Assembly: GCA_965204665.1 (NCBI GenBank)
Contig: OZ242002.1
Span: forward strand, 682,001-746,000
Length of the DNA: 64,000 nucleotides
Reading direction: 5' to 3'
Origin: Nemesobacter sp965204665
GTDB lineage: Bacteria; Desulfobacterota_D; UBA1144; Nemesobacterales; Nemesobacteraceae
Below, piece by piece: positions 61,111 to 64,000 of the stretch; positions within the stretch are counted from its first letter, which is position 1, and each line of letters begins with the position of its first letter. The position numbers and the translations under genes were made by a program. The notes under the pieces were generated by a model, which ran no database searches, had not been told where the DNA came from, and worked only from the letters and a program-made list of their open reading frames with translations.

Positions 61111-62346
61111 TCAGCACTCCACGTCTCTCAGCACTTTTTCTATTTCGTAGCCCGCCGCCAGGGTCGCGACCTTGGACAGAAGATCAAATGCAGCGGGAAT
61201 TGCACCTGAATCTTCGGAATCGTACGGAATGAATTCCATCCCTTTCGAGTTGAGGTTCTCGACCGCTCCGCGTGCGGAGTTGACTCTATAGAACATCCCC
61301 GTGACGCGCGCTTCGACCATGTAGACAACCGGCTCCGCGACAAGTCGCCCTCCGACTCGGAGAGATGTGGGCACCCCTTCCTGCACAATAACGTCCCGTA
61401 CCTGTGTCCCGCCCTTGCAGACCCGCATCTTCTTTCTTTCGCGCGAGTTCATCTCCAGTATTTCTCCGCAGTCGCTCACGCTTATCACAGCCATTCCGTA
61501 AGTTCCCGAATTGCTCTTTACAAAAACACCGGGACCGTGGTCCAACATCCTCCGAGAGTAATCATCTCCCACCTCGCGCAGAACTTCTCCCACCCTTGCG
61601 GAAACTCTTTCCCTGTCCTCCTGAAAATCAAAATCCACTCCCTGCTCAAGAACCGTTCTTACCGACATCATCCAAGGGTCCACTTCAAGTATGGCGGCAA
61701 GTTCCGTGCACAGGTCGTTATAAAACTCAAAATGCACATTCTTCCTTCTCGCGTGCCAGCCTATCTGCACCGGAGGCAGCACGGGCTGGCGCAAGTCCGT
61801 AAGCGTCTTCGGACAGTTTTCAGAAAAGTCGTTATTTATCATCACCAGGTCGGGGACAAAACCTTCTATCGCAGCCGTCTGCTTTTCCTGGAAAACCCGA
61901 TATGCCTCAACCGTCCGTCCGCCTGCCGAGGTGAACGACATGCTCTCCTTCTGAAATTCCTCATTCGCAATCCCTATACGAACCTCGTAGTCCACATCTT
62001 CCAGAACGGATTTTATTACCGAAACGTTTTCCCAGTAGAAGGGGTTTCTGGTGTTGAGCTCCGGAATCAGAAGAATTTTCCGAGCGCTCGGATACTTGGA
62101 GTAGAGGTATTGACGGAAAAGTTCCGAAGCTTTTCTGCGGAATCCTTCCGACAGGTTGTTGAATCCCGCGGGAAAAACGTTCGTATCTACAGGAGCTATT
62201 TTATGGTCGGAAAAACGCAGGTCGACCGAACTGTAGAGAGGAACCATGACCTTTCGGCAATGAGAATCGACCCAGAATGAAATCTCATCTTGTCTGCGGT
62301 CGATTTTTTCTCCGAGATAATCGAGAAGCGGCGTGCGGAGATTCAT
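61111..62346 (-). CDS. gshA: glutamate-cysteine ligase, proteobacterial ATP-grasp-like type
   Basis: First step of glutathione synthesis. 411 residues of the family typified by Acidithiobacillus and Neisseria enzymes rather than E. coli GshA: FYASVDLRNSG-like VPLYSSVDLRFSDHKIAPVD, TNVFPAGFNNLSEGFRRK, ILLIPELNTRNPFYWENV, LVMINNDFSENCP, IGWHARRKNVHFE, VFVKSNSGTYGMAVISVSD, RKKMRVCKGG and DVIVQEGVPTSLRV. Its start overlaps the RDD gene stop by four bases. No gshB is seen. With a DsbA-like protein upstream, the operon has a thiol/redox theme. Confidence 0.9.
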   Translation of the reverse strand: MNLRTPLLDYLGEKIDRRQDEISFWVDSHCRKVMVPLYSSVDLRFSDHKIAPVDTNVFPAGFNNLSEGFRRKASELFRQYLYSKYPSARKILLIPELNTRNPFYWENVSVIKSVLEDVDYEVRIGIANEEFQKESMSFTSAGGRTVEAYRVFQEKQTAAIEGFVPDLVMINNDFSENCPKTLTDLRQPVLPPVQIGWHARRKNVHFEFYNDLCTELAAILEVDPWMMSVRTVLEQGVDFDFQEDRERVSARVGEVLREVGDDYSRRMLDHGPGVFVKSNSGTYGMAVISVSDCGEILEMNSRERKKMRVCKGGTQVRDVIVQEGVPTSLRVGGRLVAEPVVYMVEARVTGMFYRVNSARGAVENLNSKGMEFIPYDSEDSGAIPAAFDLLSKVATLAAGYEIEKVLRDVEC

Positions 62347-63044
62347 GCTTTTATCACCAGAGTACCGCTGAGCCTGTCACCGAGAGTCCTCCGCTCCGCG
62401 TCAAACAACGCGGGAACAAACCCCAGAAAACCGGAACTCACCGAGAATACCCAACCCAGCCACCTGATCATGTTTTCCGGGATACCCGCGCGGGAACCAT
62501 CCCGAGTAACCACCCTGATGCCCGCAACGGAGTTTCCGAGCGTTGTTCCGCACCAACAGGGAACAATTACGAAATATGTGGTCGAGAGTAAATAGACGCC
62601 AAGACATATCCGTCCCCAGATAGAGAAGACTGCGCCGAATTCAGGAAAAGAAGTTTCTCCCATCAGTTTTGCGGCACTCGCAAGCGCGACTCCCGCAACG
62701 CACAGGGTGAAAAGAAAATCAACGGAAAACGCGAAAACTTTCAATACGACAGGCGCCGGTTTCCGTAATTCCGAAGCATCTTCTCTCTGTTCGGGCAAAG
62801 CGCTTCGGGAACTGAAAAAACCGGGGAGGTCTTCAATTTCGCCGCCCACCTCTCCGCATCTCCTGCTTCCGGTCCCATCATCGGTTTCCCAATCGCCTTC
62901 GCTCATGATACCGCTATCGGACCCTCTCTTGAATTCACCCTCATACAGATACCTGAACACAGGAACCGGAGAGAGAGCAGCGCCGCATTTTCCGCATTCC
63001 TCGAGATAATCAAAACTGTTGTAACCGCAGTCGGGACATCTCAT
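62343..63044 (-). CDS. RDD-family membrane protein with N-terminal zinc ribbon
   Basis: 233 residues. The N-terminus is a small zinc ribbon (RCPDCGYNSFDYLEECGKCG, two CxxC pairs), followed by a 60-residue acidic, probably disordered link. The RDD domain begins near residue 95 (VLKVFAFSVDFLFTLCVAGV) with three to four membrane spans, GTTLGNSVAGIRVVTRDG and LGDRLSGTLVI at the end. RDD proteins are thought to carry ions or small molecules; function here unknown. The ATG is 19 bases after the DsbA-like stop, and the TGA overlaps the gshA ATG. Confidence 0.88.
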   Translation of the reverse strand: MRCPDCGYNSFDYLEECGKCGAALSPVPVFRYLYEGEFKRGSDSGIMSEGDWETDDGTGSRRCGEVGGEIEDLPGFFSSRSALPEQREDASELRKPAPVVLKVFAFSVDFLFTLCVAGVALASAAKLMGETSFPEFGAVFSIWGRICLGVYLLSTTYFVIVPCWCGTTLGNSVAGIRVVTRDGSRAGIPENMIRWLGWVFSVSSGFLGFVPALFDAERRTLGDRLSGTLVIKA

Positions 63045-63063
63045 CGTCTAAGTTCGGAAAAAC

Positions 63064-64000
63064 TCACTCGGTGGATTTTTCCGACAACTTTGAGAGACGG
63101 CGTTCTATAATCTTTCGTAAGGTGTCCATGTCTCCTCCGCCCGGAACCGCAAAACCGTCCACAAAAAACGCGGGCGTTCCGCTTACCCCGACCGAACTCC
63201 CCTCTTCAATGTCCGCCTTCACCCTCATTGCGGTCTGTTCCGAAGAGACGCACTTTTCGTACCGTTCCATGTCCAGGTCAAGTCCTCCTGCGACTTCCAA
63301 CAGGGTTTGAGTTACGTTCTCGGCCGTTATGTCCTGCTGTTTTTCAAAGACCGTGTCATGAAATTTCCAGAATTTCTCGTTTGACTGATTATAAACGCAG
63401 ACAGACGCCGAAGACGCCTCCTTCGCCCAGGGATGTATGCTTTCCAGAGGAAAATGCTTGTAGAAAAACCTGATCTTGCCCTCGTATTCTTCCAGAAGAG
63501 AATAGATCCCGCTTACAGACCTCGCGCAATATGAACACTGAAAATCGGAATACTCGACAATGTTCACCGGGGCGGTCTCCGAACCCTTTGACGGTGTGTC
63601 GTCAAGAGAGATGAGAGATGCCGTTTCGGCTGCGGGGTCATTGTGCAGGTCCTCAAGCCTGCCGACAATTATTCTCCGCAGATCTCCAGAAACAAGAATC
63701 GGAATATCAACGCCGCCTTCAATCTGAAGAGATCCCTCCCTCATTCCATACGCACCCGTTTCCTTCATCCTTTCTCCGTTAAGCTTAAGTCCCTGCTCTT
63801 CTCCGACTCCCGAAATCAGGTACCTGCCGTCACGACTCACAAGAAAACCGTACTTCTGAGTCTGTCCCCCGGGGAAGGTGATTTCGTAATCCCCCATGAC
63901 GAACCCTCTGATTTTCGACTTGCCGTCTATGACGGCTTTTACCTTCGTCTCATCGGGAAGGTATGCCCCGTACTTGTCCATAAAATGGTTTTCTATCTCC
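63064..64000 (-). CDS. DsbA-like thioredoxin-fold protein, N-terminus beyond the window
   Basis: The frame is still open at the right edge, and the first in-frame ATG (63981) is probably not the true start, because EIENHF precedes it and no signal peptide is seen. The visible 311 residues have an N-terminal sheet-rich part (about 1-110, VIDGKSKIRGFVMGDYEITF, YLISGVGEEQGL) and a DsbA/DsbG-type domain with the redox motif C-S-Y-C in EYSDFQCSYCARSV and the cis-proline loop VSGTPAFFVDGFAVPG. It would act in the periplasm or be membrane-anchored to form or shuffle disulfides. First visible gene of the RDD-gshA operon. Confidence 0.88.
   Translation of the reverse strand, partial: EIENHFMDKYGAYLPDETKVKAVIDGKSKIRGFVMGDYEITFPGGQTQKYGFLVSRDGRYLISGVGEEQGLKLNGERMKETGAYGMREGSLQIEGGVDIPILVSGDLRRIIVGRLEDLHNDPAAETASLISLDDTPSKGSETAPVNIVEYSDFQCSYCARSVSGIYSLLEEYEGKIRFFYKHFPLESIHPWAKEASSASVCVYNQSNEKFWKFHDTVFEKQQDITAENVTQTLLEVAGGLDLDMERYEKCVSSEQTAMRVKADIEEGSSVGVSGTPAFFVDGFAVPGGGDMDTLRKIIERRLSKLSEKSTE

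Noticed and set aside
1..64000. CRISPR array or prophage
   Set aside because: No regularly spaced repeats, cas-like genes, or phage structural or integrase genes were seen.

Overview
The window (about 64 kb, roughly balanced GC) is a dense bacterial chromosome segment made mainly of housekeeping genes. Gram-negative character is suggested by ispH, a type II collagen/RTX lipoprotein, class II (B12-dependent) ribonucleotide reductase, a proteobacterial-type GshA and paired b/b' ATP synthase stators. The taxon cannot be fixed from sequence alone. A deeply branching, uncultured, 'deltaproteobacteria-like' lineage (for example Candidatus Dadabacteria) would fit the gene mix, but this is inference.

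Layout. 1-1.9 kb: 3' part of ispH, a small coupled unknown gene and a convergent SDR oxidoreductase. 1.9-6.1 kb: an accessory, decayed zone with a broken secreted-peptide ORF, an internally deleted IS1182-type transposase, a lipoprotein joining a collagen-like stalk to RTX calcium-binding repeats behind a promoter whose spacer holds nine Gs, a fragment of dihydrolipoamide dehydrogenase and about 850 bases with nothing recognisable. 6.1-24.2 kb: tsaD, tRNA-Glu, a GH65 phosphorylase with its beta-phosphoglucomutase-like HAD partner, a HAL2-type nucleotidase, uppP-uvrA-glutamine amidotransferase on the minus strand, htpX, an HsdR-N-like nuclease-fold protein, mnmG with a 59-aa gene overlapping its tail, a YyaL-type thioredoxin-domain protein, a Nudix hydrolase and a methyltransferase.

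24.3-31.4 kb is a second accessory zone: a Phd/PIN toxin-antitoxin pair, a DUF4143-type ATPase, tRNA-Arg overlapping the end of a family 4 uracil-DNA glycosylase gene, a nonsense-broken PIN gene, and two divergent Fic-domain genes. leuS and a deoxyhypusine-synthase-like gene follow. 35.1-42.7 kb is a defence-like island: fragments of three insertion-sequence families (IS1595, IS256, ISAzo13), then four tightly packed genes (DNA methyltransferase, putative restriction endonuclease, Mre11/SbcD-like nuclease, Rad50/SbcC-like ATPase without a CxxC zinc hook), then an AbrB/PIN toxin-antitoxin pair.

42.9-64 kb returns to core metabolism: a SAM methyltransferase, thiE-argH-mscS, a DUF924 protein, a 1.2 kb gene-poor stretch before nrdJ, an HEPN/MNT pair, an F1Fo ATP synthase operon (antiporter, b', b, delta, alpha, gamma, beta, epsilon; subunits a and c absent here), pyruvate kinase, and a redox/thiol operon (DsbA-like protein, RDD membrane protein, glutamate-cysteine ligase) running off the right edge.

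The best candidates for something new are the four-gene restriction-methylation plus Mre11/Rad50-like cassette, and the recurring nine-G tracts, two of which sit in the same promoter-like frame (TTGACT, 15 bases, TAGAAT or TAAAAT).
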